From assembly GCF_050947875.1 (NCBI RefSeq), contig NC_134573.1:36829115-36893114 (forward strand): DNA of 64,000 bases, in the 5' to 3' direction. Below, piece by piece: positions 23,721 to 34,679 of this stretch. Source of the stretch: Dermacentor variabilis. Lineage: Eukaryota; Arthropoda; Arachnida; Ixodida; Ixodidae. The notes under the pieces were generated by a model that saw only the letters and a list, made by a program, of their open reading frames with translations, was not told where the DNA came from and did not search any database. Position numbers and translations under genes: made by a program. Each line of letters begins with the position of its first letter. The first letter of the stretch is position 1.

Positions 23721-24299
23721 AGCGTTATAAGGTACCTCAGTAGGTGTTATAAGGTGTCCTCCAGGTGTCAGAATTTGAGAGCCATCCCGCGCAGTATTCG
23801 ATTTCTTGAGCTTGGCGACTGAGGGTCTGATGATTACGAAATAGCGGTTTCAATGTCTACAAGCGCGCTGACCAAGGTTGTCCAGAAGCACGTAGAGGTC
23901 AGTGGTTCTTTGTCTTCCATTGCAGTTAGATCTTGTCGTCGGAACACGACTATGTCGTGTCCACCCTTGGCTATACGTGGCCTCGTCAGGTCGTTTTTCG
24001 TCAGCGCATCCTTGTCTTCGAGGGTTCATCGGTATGGTGGCCTGTCGTTCCTACGTCGCCAACATATATCTTGAAACGTGTTCGCCGTCGGCGGAGGATC
24101 TTCGGTATTTCGATGTACAGCAACCGCACTTTCATCGGTTGCTGCTTTTCATTTTCCGGATAGGAACTTACGCACCGGCCTTAGGCAGGGCCAGTATATG
24201 GTCGGCGTTGTGGCGACAGGTAGCGTCCTGGCAACGGCGAACGCAAAGGTCTTCAGGGTCGCCAATGAGCTGCGGCGATTTAGTCAGCAATGCCACGTT

Positions 24300-25470
24300 G
24301 CGCGCTCACCAAGCTGCGGACGTGCGCGTTGACGACGAACCTTCGTAGACCCCTCTTGCGGTAGGGGCATAGGCGGTAGACGTGGCCCGCTTCTCTGCAT
24401 TGATAGCACAGCGGACGGTGGTCGGGGCGCGCCAAACGCTAGCCTTCCTCGGAATGATGCGTGGGGCGACGGGTTGGCGTGCTGGCGGCTGTGGTGGTTG
24501 GTGGCGGCACTGCGGCGTTACCAGGCCGTGGCGCAGGTGCACATGCGGAACGTGAAGGTGGGCTACGGCGGCGTATGCCATCGTTTCCGGTTGAGACTGC
24601 AGCAAATGAGAGAGCCCGAATGACTCTTGGATCTCCTCGCGTACAACGTCCGCGATCAAATCCACTTGAAGCTGGGAGGAAAGAAACAACTTCTGAAGCT
24701 ACTCGCGCACGTCCACTCTGACAGTTTCGCGCGGGTCGTCTGTTCACAATGATTGAACTTTAGCGTCGTTTGCTTGCATCGGGCGGCGGTTCAATTGCCG
24801 GTTCCGCATTTCCAGAGTTTTCTCGATGCCATTTCCCTCATAAAACTATGGGACGGTCTTCGGTGGGTTTCGTATCATGCTGGCGAAACGTTCTTGCTCC
24901 ACACCACGCAGGAGCAGGCGAACTTTATTCTCCTACCCCATTTCCAGGTCGGCGTGGCGGAACAGACGGCATATTTCTTGTGTTAAAATGGCCACGGTCT
25001 TGTTTGGCAGCTGCACTGGGCTTCCAATAGAACTTCAGCCCTTTATTTCCAGACAACACTTGTGAACGCCCTCGGGACGTTATTGTGAAATAGGCCCCAC
25101 AATGTAAGTGTGGACTCCCAGTTTTCGAACCATGTGCTCCCGGCTTCTTCCGACAAGACGCACCGGATATGTCGAGTTGTTGGATACTCAGATCCTTGCG
25201 AAAGTCTCGAACCAGATCTCTAGGTTGTCCGACGAAGCTCCGCTTAAGGCACGTGGCTCCTCGGGTTTTTAAAGCACGATGGGGGACGCTGAAGCTATCA
25301 TTCTTGTTGTTGACTTGGCCGCGATATTCCTAATGTTTTAGGATGTCTGTACTCTGGGGCAGTGCTTGCAGGTGGCCCTCGCTGGTTCTTCGCGACGTTG
25401 GTGCTGTCTTCTGCATTCTGGCTTCAATCACGGCGTTGCTGAGGCGTCCGGAACATGAGTGCAAAGCACT
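24300..25470 (-). pseudogene. Element D gag with zinc knuckle
   Basis: A nucleocapsid knuckle CYQCREAGHVYRLC (CX2CX4HX4C) is encoded at 24367-24408, followed by PYRKRGL. Upstream, in mixed frames between 24750 and 25050, capsid-like text such as TQEICRLFRHADLEMG and ENKVRLLLRG is readable, separated by an in-frame TAG. The order capsid then knuckle is normal for gag. This would have packaged element D RNA. Confidence 0.72.
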
Positions 25471-25489
25471 TCCACCATATGTCACGTAC

Positions 25490-26490
25490 TGGTGACGGTA
25501 AAGAACACAGTAGCCAAACCGTCAATTGCGAAACTAATTCTTGCAAGTTACACTCAAACCACAACGATAGCCGTGAACACGGTCGGCGATCGTTGAAAAT
25601 CTTATCAGCGGAGCAAGCAAGCGCCTCGGCGTTTTAACGCGAAAGCATTAAGAAGTCCGTGTCGCAGAAGATCCGGAGTACCGCGTTCGGTGTCGGAAAG
25701 CCGCAATGGCAGAGATTTTCTAACTACGTATTCCCAAACCTTTCATATGATGCAAGGGATTGACTGAACTAATTGAATTTATCCAGCTCAAATACGTAGA
25801 CGTTCGTAAACTACGACTTGCACACAACCTACAGAGATAAAAGGTCTCAGATTGTGATTTAACTATACGACAAAAGATAAATATGTTTCTTGAAAATTTA
25901 AAACCCTTCACACACAAACCGGCCACGGCGTCCACAGGCCGGCCGCAGAGTCCGCCACGTTGCGCACGCTGGCGCGATGGGTGTCTGGGGTCCACGGAGC
26001 GGCACGCCCGGTTACCTGTATTAACTCCAGCTGGCGCTCGCCTCCACCGCATCGCACTCCACGCAAGAGACCTTGGTCCCAACATAAAGCTCGTCTTCGC
26101 GCATAGTGTTCGCGGCAAGCGTTTCCAGGAAAGCATTACAGTTACATACGTTCCACTTGACGGTAAATGTGTGAAGCAGTCAGAGATCGTTGAAAGCTAT
26201 CACGTTCCACACTTAACGTCGAAGCTTAAGCGTTCTCCAAACTTCTATACATGAGTCATCGAAAGTGCGAGAATACTCGCTGGTGCCTGCATTTCTTCTA
26301 AAAAGGAATAGACAATACGCGTCGCGCATACATGCAGCAAGGTTACACTAGGTTGGGTGACTACATACAGCGGACAAAACTACCGCTAACATTAGATGAA
26401 CTACTGATACATGTTGGTGCATTCAGCCCGGAGTGCTAAGATTTGTTAGACAGTAAATGCGGTCAGCCAATAATCAAGTAAACGTGTCAA
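25490..26490. other. Possible LTR of element D and unassigned DNA
   Basis: The first few hundred bases may be the 5' LTR of element D, but no second copy exists here to prove it. The segment at 25900-26200 is GC-rich with frames on both strands and no motif that I recognise. Confidence 0.3.

Positions 26491-26496
<6 letters not shown>

Positions 26497-26558
<62 letters not shown>
26497..26558. repeat. (TA)31 microsatellite
   Basis: An uninterrupted run of TA dinucleotides, preceded by TATATG. Likely polymorphic in length. Confidence 0.95.
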
Positions 26559-26562
<4 letters not shown>

Positions 26563-26649
26563 CATGGAACAATGAAAACATTCCGCCTATCTAAGGAGGT
26601 CGTCGGTCGTCGTTATGTACGCTTTATATTAAGGACATAGAAAGCTGAC

Positions 26650-27240
26650 TGCAACGCCGTCAATTAGGGTTTGATTTGCCATACGTGAGGAATGGTCCAA
26701 TCGTTCAACAAATAGTCGCCGGACTGATGCATGCGGAGAAAGCAAGACATATACAGACACTTGAGCATGTGTGCGGCAAGGCAGTGACAAATTTTGGCCT
26801 TAAGTTTAGCAAAGGCAGACAGGGAATTACCATCTTCAATCAGGAGACGAGTAATTACGTGGTGTCAATTCAACAGTAAGTCACGTCCATAGTCAAGCAA
26901 TATAAACACCTCGTCGTATACATCAACGAAGGAAAGACTTAATCAATCACCTACCAAAATAACCTGAAACAAAAGGGAAGCGGAATTTCGCAAAAAACGA
27001 AACATAAAGGACTATGGGGCGGCAATAAGTATTAGGTGGTGCGTGGAATCTGGAAATGAGTAGTAATGCCAGCGCTAACATTCGCAAATGGGGTTGTGTG
27101 CTTAAGCTCGGATATTTCGTTGTGCTGGAAGTTAACCAAAGATTGGTAGGCAATTTGGCTTTGAGAACCTACGGCAGAACCACAAAGCATGCAGTGCAGA
27201 GCGACACGGGGCGCTAAAACGTAAAGCTGTCCCAAACTGT
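26650..27240 (+). mobile_element. LINE reverse-transcriptase fragment (degenerate)
   Basis: The frame at 26676-26879 reads LPYVRNGPIVQQIVAGLMHA with EKARHIQTLEHVCGKA and NFGLKFSKGRQGI. This is the RT palm region where a YADD box is expected, and it is eroded to MHAEKA. In another frame downstream, VVRGIWK and VVMPALTFANGVVCLSSDI continue into LVGNLALRTYGRTTKHAVQS. This order fits the RT palm-to-thumb part of a tick non-LTR element. There are internal stops (for example TAA at 26877-26879), so it is dead. Both ends are undefined. Confidence 0.68.
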
Positions 27241-27379
27241 TTATTCCATTGCTGCAATCAGACCTCCGTGAGGGCTAAAACCTAGCTATATAAGCGAGGA
27301 TCTTTATTCGTTAAATTATTCGACTACGGAATACGCGGTGTTGTTCTTGAACTTTTTTAATATTTCTTATCTGCCACAA

Positions 27380-28145
27380 AACAACATATTAATTCCGGAA
27401 GTTTAACGTCAGCAGAAACTGAACTTAAGCAAGGCGTACACAAGGTTTGATCTTAAGACCCTTATTATTTATAGTTCATAATACTGACATATGTAATATC
27501 CCTTAAACAGAAAAACTAGTTATGTATGCAGTGACACGAATGACTTTTTAGGGCTGAATCAATGAACATTCTCGAAGTTATTGTAACCAATTATTTAAGG
27601 CATTTGGAAGGGTGGCTACACGAAAACAAGTTTGCATTAAAGCCAAGTAAAACAAAATACGTTATTTTTACGCCTACGAACAAACCATGCAATAATCTGA
27701 AATTCTCCTTTCAAGGCACCGTGTTAGCGTGCATTCGCACACACAAATTTCTTAGTGTTTAATTCGAGGAAAACATGTCGTGGAATACGCATGTGTCAAA
27801 GCTTGCTTCTGAATTAGGCAAAATTGTAGGCTGCCTGTACCGGTTGTCAAATCTAGTGCCATTTAGGCTAAAAACAATTTGTTACGGCCACTTCTGCTCT
27901 CACGTGTCTTACTGCGCGCTCGCATGGGCAAGAAGCTCTGCTCAAAAGCTAAACAGAGTCGAGGTATTGTGGAAAAAAGGTTCTTGGAATATTTGAAAAT
28001 TTTTATGTGTACCCTCGCGAGCTACGTACTCATCAGCTATTCATAAATCACGATATTACTAGAGCAAGTGATCTTCATGCGTATAAATTACTTTATACAA
28101 ATCATGAGAAGGCAATAAACACTGACACCAAGGACAACATAGGGG
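27380..28145 (+). mobile_element. CR1/L2-like LINE RT C-terminal fragment
   Basis: Between 27420 and 27480 a PLLFIVHNTDICNI-like stretch matches the ILGPLLF..Y.ND block upstream of the RT catalytic box. It continues at 27562-27762 with LRHLEGWLHENKFALKPSKT and KYVIFTP, and at 27775-27996 with WNTHVSKLASELGKIVGCLY and SHVSYCALAWARSS. After a frameshift, YPRELRTHQLFINHDITRAS leads to LHAYKLLY. Several frame breaks exist. The family copies itself by target-primed reverse transcription. The true 3' end with its simple-repeat tail is not visible here. Confidence 0.7.
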
Positions 28146-28149
28146 AAAT

Positions 28150-28895
28150 TACTTGTGCTTAATAAGTGAAGTAAAGTAACGATAATTTAATGGAAATTAA
28201 AGTGGATGAAAAAAATGATAAGTCACGATATGACTTATAAAAATCGGGCCTCTCGGTTAAACCCTTCTTCTCGTTTACTTTATACAAAGAAAAACAAGCT
28301 TCATCAGCATTCATTTGATAGCTCACCCCGATACGCTATCTGAAATCAGTCCATATCAGTTCCCTTTTCCCGTACCGGCTACGGAGAATTTCTTCTTCAA
28401 TACCAGATACCAGGAATACTGAACAAATGTGTAACTTGTATCAATTTCTAAATGCCTAAACGTATCTTCAATGAACACGTGAGAACTGTGCTTTTAAACG
28501 TATACGAACCGCTCGAACCCCATTTTCCCTTGTTATCTTGATATATATAAATTTTATGTATAAGATTATTATTGTTGCCTTTGCACAAGTGTACAAGAAT
28601 TTTGCGACATGTATATTATGTGAATTTAGTTTGTCACTAAACGAACACTGCGTGTATTGTATTTGATGTCGACTCTTCGCACATGTTGGTACAGCGTTTC
28701 AGGTGATTATTTTTGCTATCTGCTTGCTGCTATTTAACGGGTTCTTGGGCACTCACAAGTTGCCTGTGACATCTTTTCGCCTAAGAACCTCCGATTCGGT
28801 CTTTGTTTTCGCCTTTCCCATCCGGCCGGTGTAGCGTAGCCAAGCGGACGTTATTCCGGTTATCCTCCCCTTCTGTTTTCTCTTTCCTTGCTCCT
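28150..28895. other. No recognisable gene
   Basis: AT-rich DNA with short frames. Part of it may be the 3' side of the CR1-like copy. Confidence 0.3.
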
Positions 28896-28899
28896 TCCC

Positions 28900-29280
28900 T
28901 CCGACTCGGTGTTGTTGGAAAGAAACTTGACTTCACTACTGCAATAGAAAAAGGGAGCAAAAACAGTGGAGCTCTGACAAGCAGTGTTTATTGCATAGGT
29001 GACATAGGGCAGGCTGTGTTCATAGGCCTCGTACATTGCAAGCATGTCCCCAAACACACGGTTGAAGCGTCCGTAAAGGATTTTGCTTGAGCGTGATACT
29101 CAGCAGCTGTCCAATGAACAACAGGTCGAGTACGGCCTCAATTTAATTGGACGAGAAAACAGCCCCGCGATCTCTGAGCAGTTCCTGGGCTGGACCGTGA
29201 CTCAGAAAAGAAAGACAGGAAAAATCTACTGTGCGAGTTATCTAAATAGTGCACAAGCATTTCCTACAAATCACTTGTGC
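28900..29280 (-). pseudogene. Ty3/gypsy integrase fragment
   Basis: The minus strand reads VDFSCLSFLSHGPAQELLRD with RGAVFSR, the second-Asp block of the integrase core, and after a frameshift FGDMLAMYEAYEHSLPYVTY with AINTACQSSTVFAPFF, the helix after the catalytic Glu. The Glu motif itself is lost in the frameshift. No other parts of this element are adjacent. The fragment ends close to the 5' edge of the LINE copy at 29306. Confidence 0.7.
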
Positions 29281-29305
29281 TTTTGTCATCGTATGCTGCT
29301 GTGTT

Positions 29306-29606
29306 GGGTGAGGGAACAAACGCGAGTTAATGACATCTTAGTTGAAATCAAGAAAAAGAAATGGGCATGGGCAGGACATGTAATGAGGAGGGAAGATAAC
29401 CGCTGGTCATTAAGGGTTACGGACTGGATCCCAAGGGAAGGGAAGCGTAGCAGGGGGCGGCAGAAAGTTAGGTGGGCAGATGAGATTAAGAAGTTTGCAG
29501 GCATGGCATGGCCACAATTAGTACATGACCGGGGTTGTTGGAGAAGTATGGGAGAGGCCTTTGCCCTGCAGTGGGCGTAACCAGGCTGATGATGATGATG
29601 ATGATG
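29306..29606 (+). mobile_element. Young non-LTR retrotransposon (RTE-like) 3' fragment
   Basis: It encodes WVREQTRVNDILVEIKKKKW, WAGHVMRREDNRWSL, DWIPREGKRSRGRQKVRWAD, ending in EAFALQWA and a stop, then CCAGGCTGATGATGATGATG. It is the same family as 5681-6020 and 32100-33241. The copy is strongly 5'-truncated: similarity to the 5.7-kb copy starts at TTGGGTGAGGG. Only about two base differences over about 280 bases separate the two copies, and the reading frame is intact through the shared part. No flanking duplication was found by eye. Confidence 0.88.
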
Positions 29607-29609
29607 CTG

Positions 29610-31570
29610 TGTTTGGTATAATTGCGACAACCACCACGAAAGAGAAGCACGGTTGAAAGGCCCAAATGTTAACCGAGACCAGCATGCGACGACGAAGAAG
29701 AGGTGAGTAGTAGTAATGTTAACTCATGTAATGTATAGCTCGCAGAGCATGTGGACATCACATGAAATGACGAGAGAGATTTTGTAAATGAAGTAAATAC
29801 TCCAACATGTATTACGTACGCTCTTTCTTGTTTGGTGGTTCTTGTGTGTCTTCCTTGTGTCCAAACTGGATGATTGTGTGTTTGGATGGTGCTGCTGCTC
29901 CGCGAAGGATGAGCACTGGCCGATGCGTGCTCTAACACGTGACGTAATTGAACAGTGTCACGTTCGGTAGACCTCGTACTTAGACGTGGTTGATGACGCT
30001 GCCTCCTCTCTATGCGAGCAATTATCAAGGGCGATTAAGCGTGCTCTGATGGTGGCTGTATTTGCCTGGCCGCGCAGGCTGCATCTTGAAAGCGATATGC
30101 GGTTGGGGCATAGTGCTGATATCTTAGTTCGCTTTGCAACGACAGGTAGCACGAAAATCAGTTCGTCCGTACGTCCGTATTGTGTGACGGACGGACGAGT
30201 TTAGCGGTTGGGCAGCCATAGAAATACATAATGCATTTAAAAATGACGAATAAGGAACAAGGCAACGCCGCATGGGGTAGCTGCCAGGAGGGCGGTGGTT
30301 CCGGCGCATCGCCTGAGATGGTCAACTCCGACGATGGTCCAGAGGGTACCAGCATGTGTCAGGGAAAGCAGCCCACAGAAGTCGCTGCCACACGCCGAAA
30401 TGCCCGCGCTGGGCGAAGTAGAGGCTGCGAATGACTCGGCGACTGGTGGAGTGAAGATTCGTGCCGCTGGCAATCGGGGCAAGAGAGAACATACTTTTGA
30501 ACGCAGCTGTACATCCCTCGCCAGTAGTACCGCTGTGGAAGACGTTGAAAAATTTCGAAATGCCCTGAGTGTACACACTGCAGATTAACGTTGAAATATT
30601 AGCTCATTCCGAAATGATGACTTTGTATTATTAATGGTAAGCACTGGCGGCCTTCTGAGTCATGATTGTGTCGGTGTAATAGGTCACCACGAAAAGCGAT
30701 GTGGTGCTCTTTACAAGGCAACTTGCGAGTTCTCGTTTGTGTCGGCTAAGTCGTGAGAAAGTGGATAAGAGATGTAATTGGGTGGCTCTTCAGCTGCTCG
30801 GAAGCAATGGTGTCAATGTAAATAGACGGAATGTTAGCTGCGAGGTTCATCGGCCGTAATATTGGTCTTTCCTATTATATCTCTGACTGGTAGCCTCCAT
30901 CTTCTAACCAGAGTCGGGTGTTCCACAATCTCAGAGGCAGAGGATAAACACGCAAGCAGAATATGCGACTCGTACTCAGAGGAGCAAATGACATTTGATT
31001 GCAGAATGTAACCGTGCAAACGACAGCGGAAGAAGAGGGAAACACTTGAGAAACGCCGTTGCCTTCGTCCGTTGTCGTTTGCGCGGTTACATTATGCATT
31101 CAAATATCGACCACCAACAAGCCCGCCTTTCTCGGTTACGCGAGCAAATCACAGACGTGAAACAACGTGGCTACAGTAATCGTCTGATTTCGCCTAATTG
31201 AAAATTTCCGCACTGCCGCGAAAAACGACTGACGCGCCGGTAGGACGAACGTTCGCTGCGTCGCCAGCACGCAAGGGCCTACGTTATGGTGCACCGTCGC
31301 CAACAAGGGCGATGCGATGCTTTATTGTGATAACGTGCAGGAAATGCTCTGAATTTCGACGACTGCTCCGTTAAATTCAGTTAAATTATGTCACTAGAAC
31401 TCATTCTGCCGCTCTATCTAGACTCGGTACCGCCGTCTGTCAGGCGCCGTTTTACTCACACACGTCAGCAAGGGTGACGACGGCGTATGCAACGACACCA
31501 CTCCCCCGGTTAGATGACGGGAGATTTCAATATCGAAAGGGTATTCAGACCCTTCGGACGCAATTTTCTC
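29610..31570. other. No recognisable gene
   Basis: Frames on both strands at 30120-30590 are caused by higher G+C and show no motif. Around 30163-30200 an imperfect inverted repeat of CGTCCGT/ACGGACG units occurs. I see no RNA gene and no clear element. Confidence 0.3.
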
Positions 31571-31580
31571 GTAAACTAAG

Positions 31581-31721
31581 TCTTTTCTTTGCACAAAAGA
31601 AGCGTTGCGAGGTTTCTGGAATGGTACCTAAAGGGACACTAAAGGTAAATATTAAGTCAACGTCGACTGTTGAAATACCATCCCAGAAAGCCCGAAACGC
31701 TTGTGTCGTGCCAAGAAGAGA
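31581..31721. repeat. Inverted repeat, 43-bp arms, 55-bp loop
   Basis: The arm at 31581-31623 (starting TCTTTTCTTTGCAC) matches the reverse complement of 31679-31721 at about 34 of 43 positions by eye. The loop carries AAAGGGACACTAAAGG. A related inverted string (CACCTTTAGTGTCACCTT with TTGTCCCTTTAAA nearby) occurs on the opposite strand at about 51970-52045, so the loop motif belongs to a dispersed repeat. Confidence 0.7.
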
Positions 31722-32090
31722 CCTATTTTAAGAGAAAATACATTCAGAAGCGTCGGCGTACCTCTAGCACAGTTCAAATCGCCAGACCTCCGATCGAGGA
31801 GTGGTGACATCACGGCCTCATAGTGATCTTGCGCCATCGGTAAGCGAAAAGGCACCCGCAGATGCCGCTAGGGTTTTTCTGCACAAAACGCAAAAGGGCA
31901 GCCACAAAGCCAAGACAGATGCGACAGCAGCGCCAAACGGAAGCATTTGTCGCAAGCGGAAGGAAAAGCGCGCGACCATAAGCTGGTTCTTTATTCTACG
32001 CCACCAACTTCCAAGTTCGTCGCAATGGACGACTCTGACAACGACACATTGGCTCGCGATGCTGGGCTCGACTTCAGCGATTTAAGCATC
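31625..32090 (+). repeat. Dispersed repeat starting AAAGGGACACTAAAGG
   Basis: The segment begins with the AAAGGGACACTAAAGG motif and runs through a purine-rich stretch to a short frame beginning MDDSDNDTLARDAGLDFSDL at 32024. From memory I associate this combination with high-copy tick repeats. The LINE copy begins right after it. Whether the small acidic peptide is ever translated is unknown. Confidence 0.4.
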
Positions 32091-32099
32091 GATGAACCT

Positions 32100-33241
32100 G
32101 ACCATGTTCACACTATCAATCAGGTGATAGAGAAATGTGCGGAATATAACCAACCCTTATATATAGCTTTCATTGATTTCGAGGAAGCATTTGATTAAGC
32201 CGAATCCTCAGCATTCATGGAGGCATTACGGAATCAGTGTGTAGACGAGCCCTATGTAAAAATACTGAATTTATAGCGGCTCCACAGCCACCATACTCCT
32301 ATAAAGAGAGCAACAAAATCCCAATAAAGAAAAGCGTCAGGCAGGGAGATACAACCTCTCCAATGCTATTCACAGCGTATTTACAGGAGGTATTCAGAGA
32401 CCTGAATTGGCAAGAATTGGGGATAAGAGCTAATGGAGAATACCTTAGTAACTTGAAATTTGCTTATGATATTGCCTTGCTTGTAACGCCGGGGACCAAT
32501 TGCAATGCATGCTCACTGACCTGGAGAGGCAAAGCAGAAGGATGGGTGTAAAAATTATTCTGCAGAAAACTAAAGTAATGTTTAACAGTTTCGGAAGAGA
32601 ACAGCAGTATACGATAGGTAGCGAGGCGCTGTAAGTGGTAAGGGAATACATCTACTTAGGATAGGTAGTGACCGCGGATACGCATCATGAGACTGAAATA
32701 ATCACAAGAATAAGAATGGGCTGGGGTGCGTTTGGCAGGCATTCTCCGATCATGCACAGCAGGTTGCCATTATCCCTCAAGAGAAATGTGTACAACAGCT
32801 GTGTCTTACCGGTACTCACGTACGGGGCAGAAACCTGCAGGCTTACGAAAAGGGTTCTACTTAAATTGAGGATGACGCAACGAGCTATGGAATCAAGAAT
32901 GATTGGTGTAGCCTTATGAGATAAGAAAAGAGCAGATTTGGCGAGGGAACAAACGCGAGTTCATGACATCTTAGTTGAAATCAAGTACAAGAAATGGGCA
33001 TGGGCAGGAGATGTAATGAGGAGGGAAGATAACCGATGTTCATTAAGTGTTAAGGACTGGATTCTAAGGGAAGGGCAGCTTAGCAGGGGGCGGCAGTAAG
33101 TTAGGGGGGCGGATGAGATTAAGAAGTTCGCAGGGACAACATGGCCACAATTAGCGTATGACCGGGGTGGTTAGAGAAGTACGGGAGAGACCTTTGCTCT
33201 GCAGTGGGCGTAACAAAGCTGATGATGATGATGATGATGAA
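32100..33241 (+). mobile_element. Old copy of the (GATGAT)-tailed LINE (RT to 3' end)
   Basis: It starts inside the RT: INQVIEKCAEYNQPLYIAFI with DFEEAFD, then KKSVRQGDTTSPMLF and FAYDIALL. In related elements this last motif is FADDI, so one catalytic Asp is Tyr here. It continues with RNVYNSCVLPVLTYGAETC and the family tail WAWAGDVMRREDN..LREGQ, then AAAGCTGATGATGATGATGA. There are in-frame stops (for example TAA after FDFEEAFD) and frameshifts. It shows that the 5.7-kb and 29.3-kb copies belong to this RT lineage, and that this copy is older. Confidence 0.85.
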
Positions 33242-33244
33242 CGT

Positions 33245-34455
33245 GACCTGCTACTGAGGGCTCGCACTGCGGGCGCTGTTGCGTGCTGCTACGACGGCAG
33301 CCTCAACACCGGCTCTCCCGAGCGTGAAAGCAACGAGGACTCCAGCGCTGCGACTCCGGCCGACGAAGGCCGTCTGGATATGCCGTCGCGACTCACAAGC
33401 ACGGACTGGTAGGTAGAGATGCTTGTTATCACGTGCTGCATCGGGTGCTTAGAGACTTTACCTGGCATTCGCAATGCGCAGTTGAATCTAATCGAAACCT
33501 ACTGGTTTCATTCTCCACGTGCAGCTGTGACGCGGCATATAATTTTCTGGTTTTAACAATCAAAAGCAGTTCAAGGCCAAGCCCTAAACAAGCACGGTGC
33601 ATGTATGTTAGATGAGTCTATGAGTCGAGCTGTCAACCTTGCGGGACGCAACATTGCGAATTACTTGTGTAATCTTTACCGGCTCCTTAGATTGAACGGC
33701 TTTATCGTTATTTTATAGCGCATGCATTACTGTTACTTTGACATTACAGGTGCGAATGTAAACACTGCCAGGTACTAGCGAACTTTCTTGAACAGGAGTG
33801 CCTGTGCTGCCGCGGGACGGGTGCACCCGTAACTGTTGCCCAATTGCAGGGTTGCATCACGGAGCATCCGAATTTTAAATGTTCTCTGTCTGAACATTGC
33901 GGTGCTCCGTGTGGCGTACCTCGAACTTCGTTCATGGGGGCACACCTAGGACGGTGAAGTGAACAAGTAAGATCTTCGTTTGCACAACTTTCTTTTGGAC
34001 CAATGAAATAAACATGCATCGCCAACAAACACCGCTAATTCAACAAGGACGCGCATCAGCTTGTTTCAATGCTGTTCGCCTATTCGGGTTTGTTTGGAAG
34101 GGATAAATATTGAACATGAAGAAATATTTCTTTCAATATGTTAACACAATTAGTCTGCAAACACAGCAAGGTCAAGACTTCCAGTCGACAATTCTTTGCA
34201 TCACAAATGAAAATTTTGTGGACATCAACTCTCTAGCTGGGTGTAGGGTAGGAGAGCATACATCAGGCACGTACCCTGGGAAGGGTCCGGGGCCGGCATA
34301 CTATTCAACTCCTCTCCCCGGCCATCCACCACTCCTAAAGCGCCGCCAAATCAATCTTGAGACTTGACAGCTATTCGGCGGTCAACACTGGGCTGCTGCT
34401 AGAGTATTAATATGGGCAAGAGTAGATGGCAGAGACTTCGCCCTGCCATCTGCTC
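33245..34455. other. No recognisable gene
   Basis: Short motif-free frames. The flank just before the SINE (about 34250-34450) contains a GGTCCGGGGCCGG patch and may be part of the SINE's host repeat. Confidence 0.3.
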
Positions 34456-34458
34456 GCC

Positions 34459-34650
34459 GCCTGGTTAGCTCACATGGTAGAGCGGCTGCACCGGAAAGGC
34501 AGTGCTCCCGTGTTCGAGTCCCGGACCAGGACTAATTTCTTCAAGTCTGAGGCTTTTCTTTCGAGGAACCCGTATGGGTTTCCTTTGTAGCAATTGCTAC
34601 GAACGGTTGGATGTCTGATTCTCCCCTTTATCGTAATGAAAGGTAGCACG
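34459..34650 (+). mobile_element. tRNA-derived SINE, second family
   Basis: The head at 34459-34531 folds like a tRNA: CCTGGT/ACCAGG acceptor stem, TAGCTCACATGGTAGAGCGG as D-arm/A box, an anticodon-arm loop CCGGAAA and GTGTTCGAGTCCCGGAC as the B-box/T-arm. The first T-arm and anticodon-stem pairs are imperfect. It continues without a gap into a non-tRNA body with AGGCTTTTCTTTCGAGGAAC and CCGTATGGGTTTCCTTTGTA, which argues for a SINE and not a free tRNA gene. The body differs from the SINE at 44741. Confidence 0.75.
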
Positions 34651-34679
34651 TTGTCCTACTTCTTATGATCTGAGACGAC

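Larger units (their letters stand above)
22025..25480 (-). mobile_element. Ty3/gypsy retrotransposon, gag to RNase H (element D)
   Basis: On the minus strand, gag with a zinc knuckle (about 24300-25470) is followed by protease/linker (23057-23720), RT (22500-23060) and RNase H (22025-22430). Integrase and the 3' LTR are missing, so the 3' end is truncated. At 25480 the plus strand reads TGTCACGTACTGG next to a minus-strand leader ATATGGTGGAAGTGC that resembles the leader ATGGTGGAGGTGC just after the LTR of element A. The 5' LTR therefore probably starts there, but I cannot find its other end. The frames carry many stops. Confidence 0.82.

Noticed and set aside
23902..24348. 148-residue plus-strand frame
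   Set aside because: Antisense to the gag and linker region of element D; Cys/Arg-rich text without a domain.
25480..26270. Full 5' LTR of element D
   Set aside because: The inner edge is plausible, but no second LTR exists in the window to define the outer edge.
32024..32198. Small acidic protein MDDSDNDTLARDAGL...
   Set aside because: It runs across the repeat/LINE boundary, so it is probably a chance fusion; only the repeat is reported.
34459..34531. Functional tRNA gene
   Set aside because: The cloverleaf has mismatched stems and runs straight into a SINE body without a terminator, so it was called a SINE head.
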